Part shown: positions 1-12,900 of the stretch, piece by piece
How the letters are laid out: every line of letters begins with the position of its first letter
Numbering within the stretch: position 1 is the stretch's first letter
Assembly: GCF_040581485.1 (NCBI RefSeq)
Contig: NC_090132.1
Span: 15,940,146 to 16,004,145 of the forward strand
Direction of reading: 5' to 3'
Source of the DNA: Linepithema humile
Lineage: Eukaryota > Arthropoda > Insecta > Hymenoptera > Formicidae
DNA: 64,000 bases
Translations under genes and position numbers: made by a program
Notes under the pieces: model-generated
Seen by the model: only the letters and a program-made list of their open reading frames with translations
What the model was told of the DNA's origin: nothing
The model's database searches: none

Positions 1-3000
1 TCGGTGGCTAACGACGGACCACGAAAATAATGATTGATCGCGCAATTAAATTCCGTTGTCGTGTGGCGGACAGGGGCACACACGGGGCTGGCCGTCGGCC
101 GTCGATCGTCGTCGGAGCCGGCGGGGGCTGGTGCAGCCGTGTACGACGCCACGGGGTGCCATTCGGCCACAATTGCTGGTAATGAGCCGGCCCCGAGGCC
201 TTCCGAGGGGCCTCTTACGCCCCTTCTTGCCTACGAAATCGCAGCCTCACGGCGATGCCTCACGACGACGCCAGACACGATGACAACGGAAATCGACGAA
301 GACGGATTTCGTCGGACCGAGGCGGCGTATAACGCCCGCCACGGATTAATTCCGAGGTATTACCGGTCGATTTCCTAGAATCCGTCGCGGTTCAGACAGG
401 AATTCTTCAGTGTTATGTAAATTGAGGGATATATCTTCGCGACGCGCTCCAATCATCTTTCATCGTGTCAATGTGAAAGAAATACCGCCGAACATCGGTA
501 AATTCAAGTATCATCTGAAACGCAAGAGATTTTCAAGACACAGAAAATCACAAGAAATAACTCATTTTTCAAGTATTCTTTAATATTCATAATATTTTAA
601 TCATTGAACGAAAATTAGCGGCAGAGTTTAACCTGAAACCATCGCGACTGCCCTTTCGTGGCATTACGCGATACTTCTTACGCAACGCGCATTATTATAT
701 TACATCAATTCAATTGGCAAACTTTTCGCTCGTTGGAATCGCTGCACTACAAGCGGATATTGTTTTTGCTCATTTTTACACACGTGACACAACATTATTC
801 CGCCCAACGAATGGCTCATTTATCTCGTGACGAAAGCACCTACGACATCTCGCGCCGTACTTTCGATCGATTTCTTTCGGGCCGCGCGGCTCCGCCGCCC
901 CTCGTCCCGGCCGCGCTGACCGCGCCGGCGAGTATCGCGAGTATTCTCGAACACCCCGTATGTGTACACGCACGTACGTATGTACATATATCGATGATTA
1001 ATCGAGTCAAAAGGCCGCGGTCGTTACAAAGTGTGCCGCCCGCCGCGACACGAAACCCATGCATTACCGCTGGAACGCCGGCGAAGGAGGACCAGTTCGT
1101 GTTCTAACGTTCATCTTGTCCCCGTCGATACACCCACGCTGTCCGCGAGCAACGGGCCCCGCAAGAAGAGGACGTCGGTACGACGATTGTGCCGACGCAA
1201 AGGGAATATCGAGCCCGGACGAAGGGAGTGCTTTATTGCACCTCGTGGATGGCTACGAGGGGATAATCGTGTGCGCGCTTTCAGAATCCTTTTTTCCCCT
1301 CTTCCGATCTCCCTCCCGCCCTCCCGCCGTCTCTCATTCGGCTTCTCTTGAGCACGGTCTCTCTTCTCCGTCGCTTCATCGTCGTCGTCGTCGTCGTCGT
1401 CGGTTGTTGATTATTCTTCGTTTAATATTTCTTTTGAGAAGTGATCGATATCGATCGATATTGAATGGCACAATAAAGAGGAGAATATGTGCTTTGAAGG
1501 CATTTTTTCACGTTGCAATGTGCGCTGAGATAATAAAATACGGAATTTATTATATAAAAGAATAGAGCTTGGTAAAAATTTGTTACGCGAAAAAGTGAGG
1601 AATCCAATAATTTGAATCTATTATTAATATTATAGGAATCTTATAATGCAATAATAATACATAATGCATAACTCCCGCGTTATTGATCGCGAATATCGGC
1701 GAACGCTCGTTGGCTTCGTTTGCCGACACAAAGGGCCGCGACTCCCGAAGAGAAATCGCCGATCGAATCCGTACGAAGGTGCTCTGGGTGCGTGAAAAAT
1801 GGCGCTAGACAGGGAGGCGTAAGGTGGGTATATAGAGAGAGGCGCGCGCGAATCCGCGTTCGTTAATGCGCACCGCTTACCATAATCTAATATCCTTTAA
1901 TATATGGGGTGAGGCGGTAGGGTGCCAATGGCGCGCAAAGGTCGTAACACCGGGGGTCGACCGCAGATATTTACAATTTTAATCATCGTCTCTGCGTGGG
2001 ACCCTACGTGAGGACGAGGCACCTTGCGATTTCCTCTTCGATTCGGGCCGGCGTCGGCCGATTTCCATTTCACTTGACAAATAACGTGTCGAATAATTAT
2101 TAAAATACATGAGGCCGGCGCCGTTAATAGCGTTACAATACCGATGGAATCGCGCGTCGTCTCGTAGTGTAAAATATGAAGGATGAAGGAGGGAATGAAC
2201 AATTGTCAAGTATAAAACTACGAATAAATGCTGTATTTCATAATAACGCCCGAGTGAAGACATTTATTTGTTTGTTCAGTTCAATAATTATGCAAGTAAT
2301 GTGGAGATAACGTGCGCGGTGGCTTGGAATGAAATCGGATAGTTTGTAAAGATAAAGTAGATTGTAAGCTAATATAAAATAAGTTAGTTTTAAGATTAAA
2401 TAATCCTGAGAGAGTTAATCATTGATAAATAAATACATGCGTACAACACTTTCGTGCGTGGTGCAATCTAAAAACCGCAAGCAAAAACTTACGAAAAAAA
2501 TATGCACATTATTTTTGAGGACCTTGTAGTTATAAAAAATATTTTTACATTGCAAAACAATAATTCTTTCTTCAAGGTGAAATGAAAATATAAAAATCTC
2601 ACGAAGATCATTTCACGAAGATGTAACAATTTCGTCAGGGACGATGATGTGCTGTTATTTCTTTCCCTTTTTTCTTTTGCTTCTTTTGGTTTTGTGACAT
2701 TTTTATCGTTCCTTTTGTGCCAAAATTCTATTCTGATTTATGGGGTTTTACGGTGGCAGTAACGCCTACTATGGCGATGACAAAGGAATAATAGAGAACT
2801 ACCCATAATAGAAATGGACATACATAGAAATTGTCCGACAGCATAAGATAATCTTGACTACCTGTTGCTTACAACAATATTGTTTTTTGTCTTGTAATAA
2901 TCTTCCAAGAAAACAGCTTACCGAAATGACATTCTTTCATACTTTTCGTATATCCGTATAAATTATCTCTTTCACCTGCTCGCTGCTGGCGTATTATCCG

Positions 3001-3200
3001 TATCCTCATCCTAAGTGAGCAGATTTTTTGTTGCCGTGTGATATTTGCCGCTGTCATGCCTGGAGCGTATAGTCTACGATCTAGCCGCGCGTGATGCGCC
3101 AAACGTTTTTAATTAATATCTCAATAATTATTGTGAAATTTGCGTAAAGGACTTTTTTCGGTTTACTCTCCTTTACCCGCTCACGAGCGTTGGTTATTAT

Positions 3201-3212
3201 CACACACACACA

Positions 3213-3262
<50 letters not shown>
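3201..3262. repeat. (CA)n microsatellite
   Basis: About 31 CA units with one CTCA interruption. It creates spurious His/Thr and Val/Cys open frames on the two strands. Confidence 0.95.
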
Positions 3263-3265
<3 letters not shown>

Positions 3266-4288
3266 ATACTCTGTATATATAATATTATAGTAGATAGCAT
3301 ACTCCCATGCGGAAACGCCAGACTATCATTAACAACGATAGCAGCTGGAAGACTTGTGACGTGGTTGTGTATTACATTTTTACTTGCAGAGTATGTGTGC
3401 ACTTTTTTATATTTATTAAAATTAATTGAACCGAAAATGCTAGTCAGCGAAAATAAGAGAGCAGATTGAAACGATGATGAAAAAGAAATCTTACCTTTTC
3501 ACGGATTTACGAGAAAGGAAAGTCGAGAAGTATGGAAATACTTATTCTTGGACGGTGTTGCCGAAAATGCTTTGTCTTGATATAAAACTTCTCTGTTTGT
3601 CATGTTTCTAGAGAAGACGTCTGGGTCTCTTTCTTTATAAAAGACAAATCTGTGAAAAATGAAAAATAACAGCGAGGAATTTCCTGCGGAATTCCTGAAG
3701 AATTTCAGTTCAATACCTGCGGTGTCAGCAATCGTAAAGAATCTTCAGTATCTCGCTGTCCTCTCTCTCTTTTTCTCTCTCATTTCAATCTACAATATTT
3801 CCACCAAAATTTGTTGAAGTAGACATTCTTTGCATTAAATCTCTTAATAACGCTGTAACAATTATTGGCAATTTTGTAAAGCAATTTCGTATGAGCAGCT
3901 TGATGTACGGAATTTTAGCGTAACGAAAATTTAAAGAAAAATTTCTTATAATTCGTAATCCCAACGTATTTAAATAGCACGGATATTAAATTTTGCGATG
4001 TCTCTTTCTTTCTTTCTCTAGAAACTTGAACAGTTGAAACACGGACAGTGAAAATTTTTAATTTTACAATCCTATTACGCAATGCGTCTAATTACTTTGT
4101 ATAATCACATATAAATTTCCTCCCGCAAATACGAGCGTTGCTAAATCTATGCGTCGTCGCTGAATCAGCAGGATTCAAATAGACGGAAAAAAGTCTTTGC
4201 GAGGAATTTGAAATTACACAAGCCGATACATCTAACGAATATTTTATGCTATCACGTACACATTGTCTTCCGCACTTTTACATTTGTC

Positions 4289-4325
4289 GTGTGTGTGTTT
4301 GTGTATGTGTGTGTGTGTGTGTGTG
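4289..4325. repeat. (GT)n microsatellite
   Basis: GT repeat with TTGT and TATG interruptions. Confidence 0.9.
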
Positions 4326-5339
4326 ATTAAGCGAACGTACTGAGTGGTGGCCTGATAATGTGTAGCACTGGTGGTTCGATAGGGTAGCGACAACGCGTGG
4401 GTATACGTAATTAAAGCTGGGAGAGACCCTGATAATCTGACGTGGCGCCGGTTTAACGCGTTAATTATCTCGTTCTCGCGAGTACAGTCCGGTTAATGAG
4501 GTATTTGCTTGCAACTCGCCACCTACGTTCTCGACGGCGCGTCCTTCTACGTGGCGAAACAATTTTTACACCTATCGTCCGTACGTGCACACAACCGCTA
4601 TATTTCACATCGGCCCCGCGCGACGTCGAAACTGAGTGAGATACGATACATAGAAATCGATGTTGCCGTATTTTACGATTTTAGTAATTTACGATTCGAC
4701 GGATTACCGCGGTTGTAATGAAAACAGCGGAGGCTTTCGCAGGCTGTTTCGCGTGTATGTAAATTAATTTATATCGCGCGCGCACACACACCATTTATTT
4801 CCTTATTAACTAATATGTGAACAATACGATTGAATATATACGTATAATGTGATTTGACGTGAAACAATACACAATTTTTAAGATAGAAAAATCATCATTT
4901 GACAATAAATAGTCAAGATCACTACATTTAGAAATTTATTTATAAAACTACGAGAAGATGAGTCGAAGAAAATTCTCATTTTTTAACGGATTTCTGTTAT
5001 ATTCAGAGTCAACATTTTTTTCTTTATTAAAACCAGTGAATTGCTGAATTCTTTTTTAGACATTGTAATTGATGTCATATTTCAGTCTCGTTTTCATTTT
5101 TGGTCATTTATGTATGGTCACTTTTATTGCTCTCTAGGGACTGTTTTATTATTTCTTTTGTAAATTACATTAAAAGTCAGTATGTCAGACACAATATCAT
5201 TTGTCATTTCTATTGTATTCTTTTATTCTCTAGGATATCTATTGCTTAGGATATCTACCGCCTTTTGTGTTTGAAAATTATTCGGAAATTCTGTTCCTCT
5301 CCACAAACGAAGGGATTAAGGAGGAAGCCTTGTATGAAT

Positions 5340-6240
5340 CGCTAAAACGAAGGTGATTTTTAGGAATTTTTTTTGAAGAAACAATGCAACGGATCTTTTT
5401 AAAACTTTTTGGTGTTTTATAACATATATTAAAAAGTAAAAAAAAATTTTTTTTGTTTAAAAATAATTGATTATAGAGTCACTATAAACAAATGTTGACG
5501 CAGCTTCGTCACTGGAGTTGTGAATTGGCAGGAGTTGTAGCGTCTTTTGCACTCGTTTGAAACAAAACAAAAAAAAGTTTTTTTTTCTATGAAATTATCT
5601 AGTCGATGAACCTAAAAAATAAGTAAAAAGTTGAAAATTGAAAAAATGGCAGCACTTTAAAAAAAAATTGCGATTTTGATCCACAAAATGTCACCTTATT
5701 TATGCAATAATAATTGTTTAAATTAATTATTTTACTAATTTTATAGGTTCATCGACAATTTATATTATTAAACTACATGTATACACAGGAACAACTCGAT
5801 TGATCGAATAGTTTTTGAGTAATCTTTCCCGCCAATTGCCAAAAACTGGTTTCGAGAAAAACGCGTTTAAAGTTTTCGGTATTGAAAAGTAAAAAAGAAA
5901 AGTGTAACAACAAGTTTAAAACTGAGGCTCCGATTTCCTGCTTCTTTGAATTTCACACTTTGCTTGCACTCTCCAAATTGCACTCTCAAATAAGTACTTC
6001 CGAAAACGCGCCAAAAACAGTTACAAATTCTATAATCTTATATCTTATGTTACCGTTGACCAAGCGCCCCGCCGCGCGCTTGTATATCTACGCGCAAGAA
6101 ATGGACTGTGGACTCCTTAAAACTTCGAATTTTGTTCTGTAATTTTGGGAATATATTTTCTACATGGATTACTATTGATTAGAGCAAAAAAAAATTTTTC
6201 AATTTTTTTAACCGGTTACACGAGGCTCCCCCCTTAAAAG
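5340..6240. repeat. possible degenerate interspersed repeat
   Basis: AT-rich stretch with long A and T runs. It has an inverted pair GTCGATGAACCTAAAAAATA (about 5602) and its near-complement (about 5729-5757), and an abrupt end in a C-run near AACCGGTTACACGAGG. The texture is that of an old non-autonomous transposon. The boundaries are not defined. The 86-codon open frame inside it (from 5882) has no recognised feature. Confidence 0.3.
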
Positions 6241-9124
6241 AGACGTTATAAAACCGTTTCTTTTTAAATATTACACTTCCGAATCTAATTTATATATATG
6301 CTTTATCACATATACAAAGCATTTACATAAATTATTTTAATAATAAAATATGTGCATACTTCTGGAAAACTGCACAACTTAAAATATTTTCAGGATCTTA
6401 TTGTGCTCGCTAAGTAATATTTCAGTTGAAAATTGAGTCTTCTTCTTTTATCGAATAAAAATCAGATTTCAACGAACAACTTATAAACAACTAACGAGAT
6501 CATCTATGTCGCGCGCATCGCGCAGTCTAAATAACCGTTTATATTATACAATCCATTCGTAATTCGTTGATTGCAGGCAGTCGAGTTACTCTCAACTGCA
6601 CAATCCTCTTCTCGTTTTTCCTCCTCGGTTAAACGCGAGCAAGTTAAATGTTAGTTGCTGGTCGTAAAGCAACTAATTGGCTTGTGCCTCTCTCTCTCTC
6701 TCTTCTTCCCTTTCGCTTTTCTCGCCCGTCTCCCATCTCGTTCTCGGTCGTTTCCGCTTTTTGCCATCCGCCGTTCTCTCTGTTTCTTGTTAGCACCGTG
6801 TAACGCGCGAGTAAGTACGATTATTACGGTCAGCAGTACACACCGGAGGCGTAGTTGGGAATAATATAAATTACACCGGTGTATTTCCAGCGCGGTCGTA
6901 CTTTGACTAGCCTTAACTTATCGCCAACACGCGCAAAACAGCATCAGCATCGGACAATTTAAAACGTTACAATGATAAAAATTCAGAATGATTTTTATCC
7001 TAACAATCCATTCGTGGGAAAATACTTTCGTTAAAAAACAAACAGAGAGCTTTACACTTAATTATCCCACCGAAACGTACTCTTTCGAAATATTTTTTAC
7101 AGACTCTTAACGTGTAATATTACAAATATGTGTAAATTAATTATAATCAAAAGTTATGCCAATTGAGGAAAGTTAAGCGGGATAAATAAGTTTACTTTAA
7201 GTAAGCAAAGCTTGTTAGATGTTCTTCTTATTTTATATTCGCTTCTTTTAAAAATCCCTATTGCTATCAATAATATTGATTAACATTAACGAACCTTGAA
7301 ATTTTGTTGAAGTAACACGCCGTGAATTAATTTTTCATCCTTTGACAGTGCGGCATGCATGGCGGTATCGTGATTTTCGTTAGCCTTGAGTCGGACCTGG
7401 ACGCAACCGCGCCTCGCGCGCATCGTCCGATGCAGCCCCATAAAGTCTTGTTTTTCGTTCCCGGGTGAGCCGACGGGGGAGGCTACGCGGCGCCCGGGGG
7501 CCCTCCCACGAGGAGGAGTGACCTCGGTTGCGGGCTTTCGCTCTTGGGAATATCTGCGCGCGCGGCACGCCGCGTCTTCTTTGGCGGCGCGGATACCCGC
7601 GCCGGGATGGACTCCGAGCGGGCAATTCGCAGGTACTCTCCGAATACCTTCGAATTACTTCTGTGTCGTGCGCAGAAAAATATCGCTCGCAAAATTACGA
7701 TCTGATTGAGAGCGAATGCAAGAGCGCTGCGAGAAGTCATCGATGCATTTTATAATCACTTCTGCTTTTGAGAGCAAACTCTCCTTTAAAATTATTTACT
7801 TTTTTCGTTTATAGACGTGTATTTTGTTGTTTTTTTTTTTACAAAATATTGGATTTAAACAATTCTTTGTAACGTTTTTGTAAAAAACCCAGCATTGGAA
7901 AAGCTTGATGTTCTGGTCAATGGCTTTGTTTTTTTTTTTCTAAATGCATCTTTTGTATTTTTCATAATTTTTTTTCTCTTGTGTGAAACAATTTTATTTT
8001 GACTATAGAAAATGTAAAGAATTATAGTTAAAAATTGAGACAAACAGTTTTAAATTAAGCAATTTGATACTATCTGATAAAAGATAATTATAATATTAAC
8101 AATTGCTTTCTATCTTTGGTTTAAGGAAATAATTGCAATACGTTTATTACGACTGGAAAGTGCAAGAATACGTTCAAAACTATTTACGAATTAAACAGCT
8201 TCCTTAATTGAAACGCTGATAGATCAACGCGCATCACATTTCGATGAACGACGAAGAAGAGGAAGCCGTGTCGTTAACGCGAAGATACGATCCTTCGACG
8301 ACGTCGCCGGTCGCTCCGTTTAACGCCCCTTTCGCCTCCGAGAAATGCGCCTAATGGTTTCGCCGGCCTACTTCAAATTGCCCCAGGAACGAGAAGATGC
8401 GCGCCGGTTGCTTCGCGAAGAACAAACTTAATGACGGCGGACGAGCGCGAACGAATCTCTGTTGGCGGTGGAATACCGTCGTCCACTGCAGTAAACCATA
8501 GATACTATCCCATTGTCATTACCTAAGTGACTTTAAAGAGAGATTCTATATTATGCTTATACCCTATAATATCTTATTTAGTTGGGGGAAATCTTTCAAG
8601 CAATCTTGTGTCAAGCATAGACATTTACGACCGGTCGTTCAAATACAGCTCTTATAGCTCTTATTATTAGATTAAATGCATAATTGGTTAAAGTTGATGC
8701 TGCCGCACTTTTATTCGGTTGTGCAGAAAACACGTCCCTTTCGATGGATAATTTTAACGAGAGATGAATACAATTATCACGTAATATATTTTCGATATCT
8801 CAATTATCGCGCGCGCCCGCCTTTGTCCTGGGAAATCGCTTTTCAAGGCGGAATTCCGCGAGCCCGAGTTCCTCGACTCAACCGCTTTTTCGCGGATGGT
8901 AGTCAAACACATGGGAGGGTTAACCGCGGCCGACGTGGGCCCACAATCCGGGATTATATTCAAGCGCGCGGTACCCCGTACCGTACACGTCTACATCGAT
9001 AGAGATACCGACGTACCGTACGCGAGCCTGCATGCGCGAGGGAGTCAAGTCGCCGGTCGGTCGAGCCGGTAATGGGAGGTCAAAGGTCGGCGCGCCGCCA
9101 ACGCTAGCGAGGAGGAAGGACGAC

Positions 9125-9127
<3 letters not shown>

Positions 9128-9162
<35 letters not shown>

Positions 9163-9217
9163 AGCGACGGCGGCGGAGCGAAGCCGACGCGAAATATATA
9201 TATATATATATATATAT
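9128..9217. repeat. (GCG)n followed by (TA)n
   Basis: A GGC/GCG trinucleotide run (9128-9177) is followed within a few bases by an alternating TA run (9193-9217). The trinucleotide run opens polyalanine frames in both directions, which are not taken as genes. Confidence 0.93.
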
Positions 9218-9540
9218 TTTAAACATACACACATTTATATACGTGCGAGCCGTCGGTATCTCTACGTAGCCGCGTGCATACACTTAAGCGCGCATAACGT
9301 TGCACAGCCATCGAAAGCTGTTCTTCTCTCCTATCGCGCTCGCGCGCAAGGAAGGTGAAGAGGGGACGGTGCACGCTTGCGGAGAGAGAAGCGAAACCTC
9401 AGCGGAGAGGGCTGGCGCGATATGCGGCTCTCTCGAAACCGTGGGAACGCACGTGGCCCCACGCGCCTAACTAACCCCCTTCGCCGTGCAATGTCTTACC
9501 GCGCGCGCGTTCACTCGCTCGCCCGTCTCGCCACCAAACC

Positions 9541-9960
9541 CTCCCTTACCATATTTCCTCTGCCCCCCCCCCCCCGTGTCCCTCCTCTGTGTCCGCCCGC
9601 GCGAGAGAACACCCTTCTTCTCTTTTTCCGCCATTCCACCCACATTCTCTCCTCCTTCGCGATCTCCTTCCCGCCTGTCCCCCCCCCCCCCCTACCGAGC
9701 CCCCTCGTCCTCCATTCACCCCGGCGCTGCCTCCGCGTGCCCGATGCATTCTTTCCACCTTTTCCCTCTTCCACAATCCACCCACCACCCGTATTCATCT
9801 TCCGCTACTCCTTCGTCCCTTCTTCCTCGTCTGTTATTTCGCCTATGTCCACCTCTACGTTCCGCGATCTCCTCCCCCTTGCTCCCATCGGCGGCGCGCG
9901 AGGTCCATCCTCCTGTTTCTTCGCCTTCTTCCTCGCCTACGAACGTCTAACCATCCTCAC
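9541..9960. repeat. pyrimidine-rich (C/T) low-complexity tract
   Basis: About 420 bases strongly biased to C and T on the plus strand, with two C runs (near 9566-9575 and 9681-9692). Several overlapping Pro/Ser/Leu-rich frames are open only because of this bias. Their antisense frames are Gly/Arg/Glu-rich. No gene is supported. Confidence 0.8.
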
Positions 9961-12900
9961 CACATGCATATGTTCGAGATGTGCCTCTGCCATCTTTGCT
10001 ACCGAATCACGTTCGGCTCTCTCGCTTGTTTCGCAGTCCTCTGTGTGAAAATCGAAATATCAAATCATCTTAGAGAAGAATAAAATTGCGATTATTCTTT
10101 TTTATTGTTTACAAAGTTTCCAGAGATACGAATGTAAATTGCAGAAATCACAGAAATCCCGTATTGTCGCATTGCAACAGAAAGCGAACTGAATGACAAA
10201 TTTTTGCACGCTAAATTTTAAACTTCAAGCCGAAGCTCTTGAGTTATTTCAGCTATTTTCAACAATGAATTGGAAGAGGTATTGCAGATTAAAAGAGAAA
10301 TATCAACTCTCTAGCAAAAGGCTTGAGAAAACAATGAACGGAATAAGCGAGGATAAATGTTACTCGTTCCGAAAAATACACTTTTATTGACTTGTGACCT
10401 TTCGGCCTAATCGATTCAATTGTAACCAGAAGCATACTACAGACAGGAAAGTTGAGTTACGTATACGTCTCACCGCCCGCCCTGACACTCCGACGTCGTT
10501 CACGGTGCAGCGCGCTGGCACTTCGAAAATTGATTATCGCTCGACGTGTAATGATCCATTACGCGGACTCGAAGTGCGGCCGAACGGATGTAACGGCGGA
10601 GCAAACTGACAATCACTGTCCGGGGCGGTCGTGAATTATGAACCGATAATCCACGGTTGCCCGACGACGCCCAGCAATGGGATTTACGCGTTTATCGTCT
10701 ACCCCGCGAACTTTTGCTAGCTCGATATCACGTCCATATTTGGAACGGGTTCTATTATTCGGAACGCCGCTCTGAAAAGTAATTTATCCTTAAACATATA
10801 AATCCTGCTCAGTTGAAAAATTTCTCTGTACTAGAATTATGATTTCTTACTTCTTCACGTTACTCCTTTTATATTTCTCTTACTTTTAATCCACTAGAAT
10901 ATAATACGTGCGTGTAAAACAGCGGAAACGTTTTGTCTGAGTTTCATAAGCGAATTATGAAACAAACATTTACTTGCAGATTAAGGCATTTTTGAGAACA
11001 AATTAAAACTTTGATTTGATCCAGATTGATAATAACTTTTAGAAGATGTAGTTTATTTTGCACGGTACAAATTAAGATGTAAACTATGTATTTTCATCTC
11101 ACATGAGGCTAAATGTGGTCGTTCAATTGATATCAAAATGAAATCATATGCGATCTTTTTATGCAAAAAAATCGAAGAAACCGGATAGTCATTAAAAGTG
11201 TTAAATATAAAGTACGAGTACGGAATCCTAAAGTTCCAGTATCGTATTGTTTTCGTACAGATGCGTGCGAGAATCGATCTTTTCAAATTTAATCCACCCT
11301 TCACCGAGTGTTCTCCAGCTTTCGTACGAAACTTGATGAATCTTCAGGATTCAAGCGGATATGTAAAGTTAAAAACAGCCGCTCACTGCGAAGCTGCCCG
11401 TCAGAGGGTAGCAGCTGGTGGATTCACTCGTCGAGCGGCTGCGAACTACAAAGGACCAAGCGCACCAATCGGACGACGACTGTCCTTTTAGGAAGTGGGG
11501 CGCGCGTTTGCATTCGCGCGGGTGACACGGGCGACGTTCGGAAACGAAACGTGAGAAACTACGTCGGGCTGCTGCGCCGTCGATAATGGACCATATATCG
11601 GTACTGATCGCGGCAATTTCGACGGTGAGACCAAGTCCGGAGGAAGAAACAAGTATTTCTCCAAAAAAAAAAAAAAAAGAAAACACGAGAACGATCGGCT
11701 GGCGAGCGTAAAGCACGCGGGGGGTAAACGTTGATTACCGCGAAAGGAATCCGGGAGTCGAAACCCTTTATTTTCAGGGCCCGCTGGTACCGCGCGCCGG
11801 AGCTTCGCGTTCCCACTTCTGTCGTTGTTTTTTGCGCAGTTCGAGAGGGGTTGCGACGCCGACGGAGTCCGTCGCGAATTAGCGACGTTTAAAAGGGTGG
11901 AGTTCGGGGCCCGCTCGCTCGCTCTCCGTCCCGCTTCCACGCTTCCCGTATCTCTCCGTTTTCGGCGGCGCGGCGCGACCCGGCGCGCTGTACGATACGA
12001 CGTCTCGAGTTTAAACTATACTACTAACTAATAGCATAGCCGGCGAGTGTGCGTTTCGACAATGTGGGCACACACCGTGCGCCATGGGCAGACAGTTTAC
12101 CTAATCGTCGGGGCCTGAAAAAAGACCGGCCGCTGTACCGCCCTAACCACAGGCCCCGGGCCCGCGGCGACCGCACTCCTCCGCGCCTTCCTGACCGCGC
12201 CAGTGTTTCACTCGGCCCCGGCAGCGGAGTTCTTAATTTTCTGAAAATTTATCGTCCCCGGCTTTTAATCGCTCCGCCGATGGCCGCAAAACGGAAAGCC
12301 GGGCACCGTTAACGTGACGAAATTACGCGGAAAGCGAGAACACTTCCGCGAAGCTGGAACAATTTTATCAAAACAGTAACAGAAGAGATTTACAAACCGA
12401 TCGATCGACAAGATTGTTGTTTTGTTTGCGAGTTCGTCTCAAGTTGTTGTCTCCAAAGCCACTTTGATAAAACTAACTGGACAAAAATCTAGAGTAGAAT
12501 CGTAACTCTGTAAAAATTTCCGTAAAAGAAATGTTATTCGCTTCGAATATAACTCGGTTTCTATAAATATTTAATTCACAATCTGCCGTGATTTGTCTGT
12601 ATACTCCATTTTATCGCTACATTCACTATCAATCTTGTCATCTTTAGCATCTCATTTTCATCTATACATTTAACACACAAATTATTACAATTATTTAATT
12701 ACAACTTGACTCTTCCTACGCGCATCGCTGTTGAATCTCGTTAAATTATTATTTCCAAATTTAGTTATCGCGTTTCTAGTTTTCTGCGAGCGTGCAATTG
12801 TATATTTCGATATAACGATTGCGCTTTCGCACAGTTTGGCATCCGATTTTCGGCCAATCTGTAACCAACTACGCTCGCTCCTCATTCTTTCTCGCTGGTA

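Noticed and set aside
9377..10083. Pro/Ser/Leu-rich open frames of up to 223 codons on the plus strand
   Set aside because: Three overlapping frames are open at once because the tract is nearly all C and T. No domain is present and the antisense frames are open too.
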